Assembly: GCA_003336485.1 (NCBI GenBank)
Contig: QENH01000186.1
Span: 1-41,619 of the forward strand
Source: Candidatus Methanophagales archaeon
GTDB lineage: Archaea > Halobacteriota > Syntropharchaeia > Alkanophagales > Methanospirareceae
DNA: 41,619 nt
Direction: 5' to 3'
Both the position numbers and the translations under genes were made by a program. The notes under the pieces are model-generated. The model did no database searches, was not told where the DNA came from, and worked only from the letters and a program-made list of their open reading frames with translations. Positions 24,446 through 32,873 of the stretch are shown piece by piece (positions within the stretch are counted from its first letter, which is position 1; each line of letters opens with the position of its first letter).

Positions 24446-24970
24446 ATGATTATAGAGACTTTCTGTGTTGCGATATGGCTGATGCTGCCTGCGTACATAA
24501 CGAATTCAAGTGCCGCGTTCTTTGGCGGTAAAACGCCCATAGACCGTGGTTTTTATTGGGGTAAAAACCGGTTGCTGGGAGATGGTAAGACATATGGAGG
24601 CTTTTTCAAGGGGTTCTCCTGCGGGTTCATCATTGGCATAATACAGCAACTGTTTTCGGGCTCTTTTGGCACGTTTCCATACTTTATCGTCACTTTAGTT
24701 TGCTTATCTGCAGGTGCAATGCTTGGCGACTTGCTTGCAAGCGTAATAAAGCGGAAAATAGGGCTAAAACGAGGTGCGCCCTTCCCCATAGTAGACCAAC
24801 TGGACTTCGTAGCCGGAGCCTGGCTGCTGCTGCTCGTATTTGCACGCGATTGGTTCTTTGATGCTTTCACATTAGATGTGATCATTGCAGTCCTTATTAT
24901 TACGCCTCTGCTGCATCTGTCTGCAAATTACATCGCATTTAAGATGGGGAAGAAGAAGGTACCATGGTAA
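24446..24970 (+). CDS. carS: CDP-archaeol synthase
   Basis: 174-residue membrane protein of the archaeal CarS (formerly DUF46) family. The signature block PIDRGFYWGKNRLLGDGKTY, then GGFFKGFSCGFIIG, and the second block FPIVDQLDFVAGAW with the conserved aspartates are present, among about five membrane helices. CarS activates digeranylgeranylglyceryl phosphate with CTP to CDP-archaeol, the donor for all polar archaeal lipids, at the inner face of the membrane. A start ATG at 24446 follows an AAGAGGGAAACACC leader with a usable Shine-Dalgarno. This donor feeds phosphotransferases such as the one at 19.4 kb. Confidence 0.93.
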   Translation: MIIETFCVAIWLMLPAYITNSSAAFFGGKTPIDRGFYWGKNRLLGDGKTYGGFFKGFSCGFIIGIIQQLFSGSFGTFPYFIVTLVCLSAGAMLGDLLASVIKRKIGLKRGAPFPIVDQLDFVAGAWLLLLVFARDWFFDAFTLDVIIAVLIITPLLHLSANYIAFKMGKKKVPW

Positions 24971-25319
24971 AGTCTCATTGAATTGGTAGAGAATATAGAA
25001 GTATCCAAAGTCATTGTATTTATTCGCTCTCACTGAAATACAAGTAGTTTATAGATACGGAGTTGCTACGCAAAGGAGAAGAAAGTATAAGAGATAAGTT
25101 TTCAACAAAACTGAAAATAAATGCTTGATGCTTTTTGTCAGACCAAATTTTTAGCTGAGTCACGCTTTCCCATACTATTCATCGGATAAAAACGAAAAAT
25201 ATATATAAACCGCCACATATGCACTGCATATATTAGAGAATATGATGTCAGAAAGAAGGGGGGCATCTGAGACAGATGGTCGGAGATAAAGTGGAAGGTA
25301 TGAAGGAAGGTGATGAACT
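24971..25319 (+). promoter_or_regulatory. Gap with promoter and leader of the Mrp-like pair; two tiny upstream frames
   Basis: No gene-sized frame. AAATATATATAAACC (about 25195-25209) is a good TATA box; transcription would then start near 25230, leaving about 90 bases of leader. That leader contains two short frames: 25242-25289 (15 residues, MMSERRGASETDGRR) and 25276-25329 (17 residues, MVGDKVEGMKEGDELWF), the second overlapping the TTG start of the transporter gene. The Shine-Dalgarno GGAAGGTGAT at 25304-25313 serves that TTG. The first 200 bases of the gap show nothing I can name. Confidence 0.5.
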
Positions 25320-26864
25320 TTGGTTTTAGCTGAGCATTTTCCGGTGTTTGTCATTGTAATATCGATGCTTGCAGCCTTTACTATTCTAATCGCAGGAAAG
25401 GCGAACAAGAAGGCCGCATTCCCTATCGCCTTAGTAACCATATTCATACAACTATTGTTGTCCTTGTATATCTTGAAGCGTGTCCTGACAGAAGGGACCA
25501 TACATTACTGGCTGGGCGGCTGGTCGCCACCCTGGGGTATCGAATACGTAATAGATACGCTAAATGCGTTTGTATTGGTTGTAGTTCTGTTCATGAGTTT
25601 TATGTGTGTGATCTATTCAAAGCGAAGCATAGAGCAAGAACAACCGCGTAATATTGTCCTGTTCTATGCCGTCTTTCAGCTTCTCGTTACTGGTTTATGC
25701 GGTATAACCATAACAGGAGACATATTCAATCTCTACGTTTTCCTAGAGATATCAGCCTTAGCGGCGTATGCATTAATAGCCGTTGCCGGTGGAAGGGCGC
25801 TGAAGGCGAGCTATAACTATGTAATAATGGGTTCCCTTGGTGCCTGCTTCTTCCTGTTGGGCGCCGGTTTCCTGTACGCCGTTACGGGCACGCTAAATAT
25901 GGAGGACCTTTCCAGGATCTTACCACCGCTATATGGGAATAGGGCAGTGCAGGCTGCGTTTGTATTCTTCGCCGTTGGATTGAGCATAAAGGTCGCGCTA
26001 TTTCCGCTCCACGTATGGCAGCCGGATGCATATACATACGCACCTTCTGTCGTGAGCGTGATAATCGCAACTGCGATGGCAAAAGTATCAGTGTATGCGT
26101 TCATAAGGGTTATCTTCTCGGTCTTCACGGTCGAGTTCATCGAGAGTTATGTAGGTATAGATGTTGCTCTTTGCTGGATTGCGGCGATGGGCATAATTGC
26201 GGGGTCGGTGCTTGCGATAATGCAGACAAATTTGAAGCGGATGCTGGCTTATTCCAGCGTTGCGCAGATAGGATATATAGTATTGGGAATAGGACTAGCA
26301 CCAATGTCTGCATGGGGGCTTGTCGGTGCGGTTGCGCACATATTAAACCATGCGCTAATGAAAGGCTGCCTCTTTATGGCCGCCGGCGCATTCATATATA
26401 AGTTAGGACTTCGGGACATCCGCGATTTTGAAGGTTTGGGTAAGAAGATGCCGTATGCTAGTTTCGCATTCACGATAGCCGCAATATCTATGATTGGAGT
26501 GCCGCCGTGCACGGGCTTTGCATCGAAACTATTTTTAATCCTAGCATCGTTACAGGCTACGGAAACTTTGCCTGTTTCCGGTTACGTCTTCGTTGCTGTG
26601 CTCTTGACCAGTACACTTTTAAACCTCGCTTATTTCTGGCGTGTAATAGATCGCATTTATTTCGTTAAGTCTGAAGAAGGGCATGGAGGAGGAGGAGGGC
26701 AAGAGACAAAGAAGGCAGATGTTCCTCTTAGCATGGCAATTCCGATGATTATTCTTGCGGTTCTTTGTATTGTCGTTGGTATTCTATGGCTTACAAGCCT
26801 GTCTTCACCTTTTGTTGGACAGGTGTTGGCAGATTTAGGTATGGGGGTGTTGCCACAATGGTAG
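25320..26864 (+). CDS. MrpD/NuoN-like proton-translocating membrane subunit, first of pair
   Basis: 514 residues, about 14 membrane helices, of the antiporter-like family shared by MrpA/MrpD and complex I NuoL/M/N. Landmarks: the membrane glutamate in FNLYVFLEISALAAYAL (helix 5), the lysine in VGLSIKVALFPLHVWQPDAY (helix 7), AHILNHALMKGCLFMAAGA (helix 10-11) and SKLFLI (helix 12). These carry the proton path. A glycine-rich cytoplasmic loop (GHGGGGGQ) precedes the last helices. The start is a TTG six bases after a strong Shine-Dalgarno; no ATG precedes the first helix. It is most like MrpD. The second subunit overlaps it by seven bases, and no MrpA/B/C/E/F/G or complex I gene is adjacent. Confidence 0.85.
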   Translation: MVLAEHFPVFVIVISMLAAFTILIAGKANKKAAFPIALVTIFIQLLLSLYILKRVLTEGTIHYWLGGWSPPWGIEYVIDTLNAFVLVVVLFMSFMCVIYSKRSIEQEQPRNIVLFYAVFQLLVTGLCGITITGDIFNLYVFLEISALAAYALIAVAGGRALKASYNYVIMGSLGACFFLLGAGFLYAVTGTLNMEDLSRILPPLYGNRAVQAAFVFFAVGLSIKVALFPLHVWQPDAYTYAPSVVSVIIATAMAKVSVYAFIRVIFSVFTVEFIESYVGIDVALCWIAAMGIIAGSVLAIMQTNLKRMLAYSSVAQIGYIVLGIGLAPMSAWGLVGAVAHILNHALMKGCLFMAAGAFIYKLGLRDIRDFEGLGKKMPYASFAFTIAAISMIGVPPCTGFASKLFLILASLQATETLPVSGYVFVAVLLTSTLLNLAYFWRVIDRIYFVKSEEGHGGGGGQETKKADVPLSMAIPMIILAVLCIVVGILWLTSLSSPFVGQVLADLGMGVLPQW

Positions 26865-28405
26865 AGATGCTGACGCCGCTGTTTGTTATTTTATGCCCTT
26901 TAATAGCAGCGCCATTGATATTGCTGCTGGGTAAATGGCCGAATATACGAGAAGGAGTGGCGATCGCCGCGGGCATAGCGACTTTCTCGCTCGTGCTGTC
27001 CATGATAAACCCGATTTTAAATAGTGATGTTATCCGCATCTCGTTTCAGACGTTATTACCGGGTATTGAGATCGGATTCAAAGTAGATGCATTCGGTATG
27101 CTTTTCGCTCTCACTTCTTCTTCCCTCTGGATATTAGTCACTATTTATTCCATAGGCTATATGCGGTCGTTGAAGGAGCATGCGCAAACACGTTTCTTCT
27201 TTAGCTTCGCTCTTGCTATTTTCGGCGCTTTGGGCATTGCAATGTCCACGAATTTAGTCACTATGTTCATCTTTTACGAAATACTAACGGTCTCGACATA
27301 TCCGCTGGTCATTCACGATCAGACCGCCGAGGCGTTGAGTGCAGGCCATAAGTATTTCGCGTATCTACTCACCTCAGGCTGTTTCTTCCTGTTTGGTGTT
27401 ATGCTGGTTTACTATCTTACAGGCACCACGGATTTTACGAACGGAGGGATAGCAGCACTTGAAGCTCTTAATCCGGCGCATAAATGGACACTGATAATAT
27501 TATTCTTCTGTTTCCTGTTAGGGTTCTTGAAGGCGGCGTGGATGCCATTTCATTCATGGCTACCCTCTGCCATGGTAGCACCGACACCGGTAAGTGCGTT
27601 ATTACATGCAGTGGCAGTGGTGAAGGCGGGCGTGTTCGGGATCGTCCGGATTGTGTGCTATATATATGGTGTTGATTTGATGACCTCGCTCGGACTTGGC
27701 CTGGCGCTTGCATGCATAGCCGGCTTTACCATGATTGTATCCAATCTGTTTGCCATTGCACAGGATAACCTGAAGCGAAGACTTGCATATTCCACCATAA
27801 ACCAGTTGTCATATATTCTGCTGGGTGCGGCATTGTTAACTCCCGATGGAGTAAAAGGCGCAATGATGCACATCCCTTTCCATGGCTACATGAAGATAAC
27901 GCTCTTTCTCTGTGCCGGTGCGATAATGGTGGCGACAGGAAAGAAGAACATAAGTGAGATGGCGGGCATAGGCAAGACAATGCCGGTAACGATGATGGCG
28001 TTCTCTATATGTGCACTGGGAATGTGTGGTATACCACCTGCAGTTGGCTTCATAAGCAAGTGGTTCTTATGCACAGGAGCTGTGGAAGCAGCCGAAACAA
28101 TTTCACCAGTAATGATTATATTCCTGTTCGTCCTTTTGATAGCTTCTTTGCTAGATGTCGTTTATTTCTTCCCTGTTATACATACCGCATTCTTTAAGGA
28201 TCCGGAAGGTGTGGTAGGAGAGCCAAAGGTAAAAGAAGCACCACCGACTGTTGTCATTCCGTTAGCAATAACTGCAACATTCTCGGTTATATTCTTTTTA
28301 GCGTTCATTCTAAGACCGGTGGATGTGCTTGCACCGTATGTAGATATGCTCTCAATGCACATATATGACCTTGTAGATATAGCAATTGGTAATGTGTTCA
28401 CATAA
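26858..28405 (+). CDS. MrpD/NuoM-like proton-translocating membrane subunit, second of pair
   Basis: 515 residues from the ATG at 26858, which overlaps the preceding stop by seven bases and has GGGGGTG nine bases before it. The longer upstream frame lies inside the first gene and is not used. About 14 membrane helices; landmarks are the glutamate in MFIFYEILTVSTYPLVIH, lysine in LLGFLKAAWMPFHSWLPSAM, APTPVSALLHAVAVVKAGVF, IAQDNLKRRLAYSTINQLSY and SKWFLCTG. The VSALLHAVAVVKAG motif is closer to NuoL/NuoM and MrpA-type subunits than to its partner, so the two are not recent duplicates. Together they could form the proton or sodium channel of a modular complex whose other parts are encoded elsewhere. 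Confidence 0.85.
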   Translation: MVEMLTPLFVILCPLIAAPLILLLGKWPNIREGVAIAAGIATFSLVLSMINPILNSDVIRISFQTLLPGIEIGFKVDAFGMLFALTSSSLWILVTIYSIGYMRSLKEHAQTRFFFSFALAIFGALGIAMSTNLVTMFIFYEILTVSTYPLVIHDQTAEALSAGHKYFAYLLTSGCFFLFGVMLVYYLTGTTDFTNGGIAALEALNPAHKWTLIILFFCFLLGFLKAAWMPFHSWLPSAMVAPTPVSALLHAVAVVKAGVFGIVRIVCYIYGVDLMTSLGLGLALACIAGFTMIVSNLFAIAQDNLKRRLAYSTINQLSYILLGAALLTPDGVKGAMMHIPFHGYMKITLFLCAGAIMVATGKKNISEMAGIGKTMPVTMMAFSICALGMCGIPPAVGFISKWFLCTGAVEAAETISPVMIIFLFVLLIASLLDVVYFFPVIHTAFFKDPEGVVGEPKVKEAPPTVVIPLAITATFSVIFFLAFILRPVDVLAPYVDMLSMHIYDLVDIAIGNVFT

Positions 28406-28568
28406 TAATTTATTTAACTAAAAACAGCATGTATCTTATTGTATACAAAGATGAAATAATATTCCTTTGGTAATGAATGCTTTTTAAAAAAACCATTTAT
28501 AAAAGCGTTTACAGAAAAAGCTTCGTGGAAAGGAAGGGTTTTAAAAAACAGTGTAGAAGGCGGTTAAT

Positions 28569-29810
28569 GTGGGCGAGAGAGAAGAGAAGATAAGAATAGC
28601 GCAGGTTTCTTGTGGTACCATATATGGGCATGTGCAGCACGAGATAGAGCGTGCGGTTGCAGAGATAGGCGCCGAGATATTTGTGCCCGAAGTAGACCTG
28701 GATTATGTAGCAGAGAAGGTGGACGAATTTGGATATGACTTTGGTGCAAGCCTGGGCTTAGAAGTAGCGATGGCAAGGGGCTATGCAGTGGCAGAAGGAC
28801 TATATGATGCTGATGCGGTATTCATTGCCGGGTGTCACAAATGTCCACGAGGTGCGATTGTAAGGACGGAAATAAGACGGATAATACAGGATCGAACGAA
28901 ATTACCGCTTGTTATGTACCCCTTCTCAGAAAGGACACAAGCAGGCGAATTGCTTACGAGATTGGAAGCGCTGATTACAATAGTGAGACGGAGATGGATA
29001 CTGGAGCGGACAGTGCAGGAGGGGCTTACTGCGGGCATTGATTCCGGCTCTACAACGACAAAAGCGGTGATAATGCAGGATAACGAGGTTTTAGGAGCGA
29101 CGTGGGCGCCGTCACGGGAGGTAGTAAAGACAGCGGAGAAGGTTTTTGCCGATGCACTTGAGATTGCGGGCGTAAAGAGAGAAGATATAGAGGCGCTGGG
29201 GACAACGGGTTACGGCCGGCACACATTAGGCGCGCATTTCAAAGCGGATTTGGTGCAAGAAGAGCTAACAGTAAACTCGAAGGCGGCAATGTATCTCGCG
29301 GGTATTGAGAAGGGCGAAGCAATGATTATTGACATCGGGGGGATGGACAACAAGATAATAACGGCAAACAATGGCATACCCGATAATTTCACGATGGGTG
29401 GGATATGCGCAGGAGCTTCTGGCAGGTTCCTGGAGATGGTAGCACGTCGGTTAGGAGTAGATGTAGTAGAGATGGGTAAGTTAGCGCTGAAAGGCGATTA
29501 TAATAATGTTAAATCAGACAGTTATTGTATTGTTTTTGGTATTCAGGATCTCGTATCAGCGTTATCAAGTGGCGCGAGGCGGGAAGATGTCGCGGCTGCC
29601 GCTTGTCATTCGGTAGTCGAGCAGGTGAAGGAGCAGTTGTTACAGGAGATAGACCTCAGACAGCCGGCAATAGAAGTAGGCGGCACTGCTTTGGTCGAGG
29701 GCGTGCCAGTAGCGATGAACAATGTACTGGGATTTGATGTGATCGTGCCAAAATATCCACAATATATAGGTGCCGTTGGTGGAGCACTGCTCTCTTCTTC
29801 CTTCCGGTAG
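28569..29810 (+). CDS. Methanogenesis marker protein 15 (BadF/HgdC-like ASKHA ATPase)
   Basis: 413 residues. The N-terminal 150 residues (IRIAQVSCGTIYGHVQHEIE, then AGCHKCPRGAIVRTEI) are specific to methanogenesis marker protein 15. The rest is an ASKHA ATPase like the activators of 2-hydroxyacyl-CoA dehydratases: phosphate loop GIDSGSTTTKAVI, LGTTGYGRHTLG, IIDIGGMDNKII, GGICAGASGRFLEMVARRLG (the cysteine position that holds the bridging [4Fe-4S] in HgdC dimers) and a final GAVGGALLSS. The marker occurs in organisms with methyl-coenzyme M reductase; an ATP-driven reductive activation role is inferred from the fold. The start is GTG at 28569 with GAAGGCGG just before it; the ATG two bases earlier is out of frame. 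A metallopeptidase gene follows after three bases. Confidence 0.92.
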   Translation: MGEREEKIRIAQVSCGTIYGHVQHEIERAVAEIGAEIFVPEVDLDYVAEKVDEFGYDFGASLGLEVAMARGYAVAEGLYDADAVFIAGCHKCPRGAIVRTEIRRIIQDRTKLPLVMYPFSERTQAGELLTRLEALITIVRRRWILERTVQEGLTAGIDSGSTTTKAVIMQDNEVLGATWAPSREVVKTAEKVFADALEIAGVKREDIEALGTTGYGRHTLGAHFKADLVQEELTVNSKAAMYLAGIEKGEAMIIDIGGMDNKIITANNGIPDNFTMGGICAGASGRFLEMVARRLGVDVVEMGKLALKGDYNNVKSDSYCIVFGIQDLVSALSSGARREDVAAAACHSVVEQVKEQLLQEIDLRQPAIEVGGTALVEGVPVAMNNVLGFDVIVPKYPQYIGAVGGALLSSSFR

Positions 29811-29813
29811 GTA

Positions 29814-30314
29814 ATGGACGTTAAAATAATCCGCAGCCGAAAAAGGAAGAAGACGATAAGTGCGAAAGAAGTCGACGGTGTAATACAGTTATATCTGCCA
29901 CTGGGGCTCTCACGCGAGGATGAATCTAAATACGTTCTATGGGCGAAGAAGCGGTTCGAAGCACAGCGACGTAAAAAGGAATTGTGGGCGGATAATGCCG
30001 ATTCCGTGCTGGAACTACGTGCTCATGAACTGAACAAGCGTTATTTCGGTGGTGAACTCTCGTGGGTGCAGATAAGCTATACAACCGAGCAGAATGCACG
30101 CACGTTCGGGATTTGTAACACGACGAAAAAAACGATTAGAATATCTGATCGCCTGCGAAAAATGCCGAAATTCGTTCATGATTATGTCGTGGTACATGAA
30201 CTTGCACATCTTAAGGTGCCAACGCATGGGCCAGAGTTCTGGAAACTTGTAAATAGATACCCGAAAACTGAGCGCGCACGTGGATATTTGATGGCGATTG
30301 GGATGGGCGATTGA
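29814..30314 (+). CDS. YgjP-like zinc metallopeptidase
   Basis: 166 residues of the YgjP/WLM-type gluzincin family. Zinc motif H128-E129-L-A-H132 in VVVHELAHLKVPTHGPEFW, with H138 and the aspartate/glutamate region after it. The family landmark LRAHELNKRYFGG..LSWVQISY (residues 68-90) and FGICNTTKKTIRIS are also present. Such proteins are cytoplasmic; a role in cleaving proteins at DNA or nucleotide sites has been proposed for relatives, but none is established. It starts three bases after the marker 15 gene, so the two are one transcript. At 166 residues it is shorter than the bacterial form (about 230), having a reduced N-terminal part. Confidence 0.88.
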   Translation: MDVKIIRSRKRKKTISAKEVDGVIQLYLPLGLSREDESKYVLWAKKRFEAQRRKKELWADNADSVLELRAHELNKRYFGGELSWVQISYTTEQNARTFGICNTTKKTIRISDRLRKMPKFVHDYVVVHELAHLKVPTHGPEFWKLVNRYPKTERARGYLMAIGMGD

Positions 30315-30349
30315 ACCGGCTCAATAGACAGTGGTAAATCCCAAATTAC

Positions 30350-30387
30350 AAGCACCAAATGCGTTTATTAATTTGGATTTGGTGCTT
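30350..30387. terminator. Hairpin between convergent genes
   Basis: AAGCACCAAAT (30350-30360) pairs perfectly with ATTTGGTGCTT (30377-30387) around a 16-base loop, followed on the plus strand by a T-rich run. It lies between the ends of the metallopeptidase gene and the convergent MBL-fold gene, where a shared terminator is expected. It may instead be a decayed repeat. Confidence 0.45.
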
Positions 30388-30403
30388 GGAAGTTTTTATT
30401 CCG

Positions 30404-31066
30404 CTATAGCTCTATTACCGCCCCTGCACCACACCACACTACATTCTCCGGGTACATCGCCATTATCTCCTTCTTGTGTTCAGTGCAATGACATGGCACT
30501 ATCATTTTTATCTCACGTAACAACTTCAGCTTATCAAACCCATGAAAACCGCCTATCACACCGTATACATCACCGAAATACGTTGCCGCATCTACAATCT
30601 TCTTCAAACCCGGATGCGCACAGCCTGTTAGAACGACTACACCACCTTCGGTCTCCAGAACCAGGGACTGCTCTTTTGTCATCAGTCCAAGTTCGCCCGT
30701 TGTATGAACACTCGGAGTAATATCTCCGGGTCCTGATACCTCAATGACCTTCGCCACCTGCTTCGTAATCCTTTTCTTCAATTCGCTTGAGAATGATCCG
30801 GGTAGATAGACCTCGACTTCCGGATGTGAAACTGCATCAAGACCTCCAATGTGGTCCCAATGCTCGTGCGATAGTGCAATAACATCTATTGTTTCTCTTT
30901 TCAGCTCCAACTGCTTCATGTTGTATGCTAATATATCGCCAGATGCTCCTGTATCAAATAGTATCTTTTTGTTATCTGCTTCGATCATGCAAGAGAACCC
31001 CCAGTCGCTCTTTAAACTGCCCTTCGCTTCGTTGTCATATATTATTCTCAGTTTCACTTTTTTCAC
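30404..31066 (-). CDS. MBL-fold metallohydrolase (dihydropterin-ribofuranosylaminobenzene-phosphate-synthase-like)
   Basis: 220 residues. Metal ligands: H67-E-H69-W-D71-H72 (SHEHWDHIGG), a further histidine in VVVLTGCAHPGLKKIV, and VPCHCTEHK near the end; DTGASGD at 38-44 is the usual strand before the site. The TGCAHPG and GGFHGFD segments place it with the MJ0301-like MBL group that is annotated as 7,8-dihydropterin-6-methyl-4-(ribofuranosyl)aminobenzene phosphate synthase, suggesting methanopterin metabolism; other members have no known substrate. GTG at 31066 is used as start; an in-frame GTG three codons later is also possible, since a G-rich GGGTGA overlaps the region. It is convergent with the metallopeptidase gene and divergent from a membrane-protein gene. 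Confidence 0.8.
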   Translation of the reverse strand: MKKVKLRIIYDNEAKGSLKSDWGFSCMIEADNKKILFDTGASGDILAYNMKQLELKRETIDVIALSHEHWDHIGGLDAVSHPEVEVYLPGSFSSELKKRITKQVAKVIEVSGPGDITPSVHTTGELGLMTKEQSLVLETEGGVVVLTGCAHPGLKKIVDAATYFGDVYGVIGGFHGFDKLKLLREIKMIVPCHCTEHKKEIMAMYPENVVWCGAGAVIEL

Positions 31067-31113
31067 CCTTTATAACTGTTAATTCTTTATTTGTTAGTGT
31101 TAATAAAAAAGAA

Positions 31114-31710
31114 ATGGAACTGAATGTGAAGGCGAATGTATATAAAGTATTACAGATGAATAAGCTAGCAATAGCAAAATTCGTTATCCCCTTTTGCCTC
31201 GCTGCCGCAGCAGGGGTATTCTTCTGGCTATTCACCAAGCCGCAAGTCTATGCAAAATACGCGGCTATGCTTACCACGTATTTCTTTATGCCGCTCTTCG
31301 GCACGGAAGCGGCTATTTTTGCGGGTTTGCACCCTAATTTCGGCATCCCCATAGCCCCCGCAGCCATCATAGCCTTTATGGTTTTTGTTGACGCTACCCT
31401 TGCTTTATTCTTGGTCTGGAACTTAGACTATGCGAAGAAGATACCATATCTGGGAAAGCTTGTAGAATGGACAGAGACAAAAGGAGAAAGAGCATTAATG
31501 AAATATAAATGGGCGGAGCGATTAGGGTTTATAGGGCTTACTGCATTTGTCATGATACCATTTCAGTATACGGGCGCTGCTGTGGGATCAATAGCAGGCA
31601 GGATATTAGGAATGACGTCCTTGATGACCTGGCTTGCAGTAGTTCTTGGCTCTTTTCTTCGATCTACACTTATAACACTCGTTTATATGGGTGTGCTATC
31701 TTTTTTTTAG
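31114..31710 (+). CDS. Small multidrug export protein family membrane protein
   Basis: 198 residues from ATG at 31114 (MELNVKANVYKVLQMNKLAI); an inner ATG at 31156 is possible. Longer upstream frames run through the MBL gene and are rejected. Four to five membrane helices. The family landmarks are LFGTEAAIFAGLHPNFG (the acidic residue in the E-A-I-x-x-G motif), AFVMIPFQYTGAAVGSIAGRILGM and LAVVLGSFLRSTLITLVYMG, typical of Sm_multidrug_ex (PF06695). The name is historical; transport has not been shown for most members. The gene stands alone, divergent from the MBL gene, and is followed by a repeat-like stretch. Confidence 0.8.
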   Translation: MELNVKANVYKVLQMNKLAIAKFVIPFCLAAAAGVFFWLFTKPQVYAKYAAMLTTYFFMPLFGTEAAIFAGLHPNFGIPIAPAAIIAFMVFVDATLALFLVWNLDYAKKIPYLGKLVEWTETKGERALMKYKWAERLGFIGLTAFVMIPFQYTGAAVGSIAGRILGMTSLMTWLAVVLGSFLRSTLITLVYMGVLSFF

Positions 31711-31844
31711 TTTGATCAAAACGCTTCGCGGAAAGAAAGCTTTAGCAAAGAAACCGGATTTCGATACAACTTTTTCCTAAAAAGTTTTAGTGTTAATCCA
31801 GTAAAATCTCGTTGTTTTTATATTGGTAAACATATTACCTCTTT

Positions 31845-32873
31845 ATGCCAGAACGTCGGAAACTACTATTGCTGTCCTCATCCATACTAATAAGTATCAC
31901 GACTATACTTTTCATCCTCTTCTACTCACCCTACAAAATAACCAGAGAGACTTTAGATTATCTTACAGAAATCAATCCGTATTATCTTGCATTAGCAATA
32001 GGCATGCATGCCGTGGCCTGGATACTATGGGGCTGTCGGCTAAAGGTAATGGGTAATTTTATCGGAACTCATGATGGTAGTGGAGAAGTAAAAAGGTTGA
32101 ACCTGCCGAAATCGCTAAAGATAATCTTTTCTAGCCTCTTTGCCGCTTGCATAACGCCGTCGCAGTTCGGTGGCGAACCTGTGCGGGTTTACCTGCTGAA
32201 TAAACACGGGTTTAGCGTTGGTGATGGAACTGCAGTCGTTTTGGGTGAGCGAGTACTGGACTTTGTCGTCGTCGCGATTGGTACGGCACTGAGTTTTCTG
32301 CTATTTCGTGCGGTATTAGCCAACAATAGAGCAATATACGTTATTTTTACGGTCATTGGAGTTTTAATCACCGCATGCGTTGTGTTCATGGCTTATGCAG
32401 TAGCGAAGCCAGAAAAGGCGACGAAAATCATTAAAGCATTGCTCGCAAAGATAAAGAGTAAAAGAGTGGAAAAGATAAGGGATAAGATACTTATAGAGAT
32501 AGACAATTTTTTTAGTGCTATAAATAGGTTCCGCTATAACGGAAAAATCACTCTTGGACTCGCTTTGTTCCTTACCGCAGCATTTTGGCTTATTGCGTTT
32601 ACGATACCCTCATTCTTACTGCTTGGCCTCGGTGCAGATCCAGTCTGGCTATATTCAATTGCCGCACAATTTATCCTCACGATAATCGTAGCGGTGCCTA
32701 TAACGCCCGGTAGCAGCGGCATAGCAGAAGTCGGTGTCACTGCCCTATATCATAACCTGGTCGGAACACCAATACTAGGTGTTTTCATGTTCCTATGGCG
32801 ATTGTGCACGTATTATCTGAACCTAATCGCGGGCGGCATAACGAGCGTAAAAATGATCAGCGAGATGTCTTAA
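31845..32873 (+). CDS. UPF0104 / lysylphosphatidylglycerol synthase TM-region (flippase-like) protein
   Basis: 342-residue integral membrane protein with about eight helices. Family signature: PSQFGGEPVRVYLLNKHG (residues about 105-122), ERVLDFVVVAIG, AVPITPGSSGIAEVGVTALY (about 285-304) and LWRLCTYYLNLIAGG. The family is related to the transmembrane half of MprF and AglD-like proteins and is thought to flip or expose charged lipids or lipid-linked sugars. It converges with a glycosyltransferase gene with a four-base overlap and lies beside a glycan cluster, so a lipid-linked sugar substrate is plausible. The repeat-like stretch before it (31.72-31.81 kb) includes GGAAAGAAAGCTTTAGC. Confidence 0.88.
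   Translation: MPERRKLLLLSSSILISITTILFILFYSPYKITRETLDYLTEINPYYLALAIGMHAVAWILWGCRLKVMGNFIGTHDGSGEVKRLNLPKSLKIIFSSLFAACITPSQFGGEPVRVYLLNKHGFSVGDGTAVVLGERVLDFVVVAIGTALSFLLFRAVLANNRAIYVIFTVIGVLITACVVFMAYAVAKPEKATKIIKALLAKIKSKRVEKIRDKILIEIDNFFSAINRFRYNGKITLGLALFLTAAFWLIAFTIPSFLLLGLGADPVWLYSIAAQFILTIIVAVPITPGSSGIAEVGVTALYHNLVGTPILGVFMFLWRLCTYYLNLIAGGITSVKMISEMS

Noticed and set aside
26765-26857. 31-residue N-terminal extension of the second Mrp-like subunit
   Set aside because: It lies inside the first subunit gene; ATG at 26858 with a G-rich Shine-Dalgarno is the natural start.
30889-31113. 75-residue N-terminal extension of the small export protein
   Set aside because: It runs antisense through the start of the MBL-fold gene and its promoter; the ATG at 31114 gives a normal family length.
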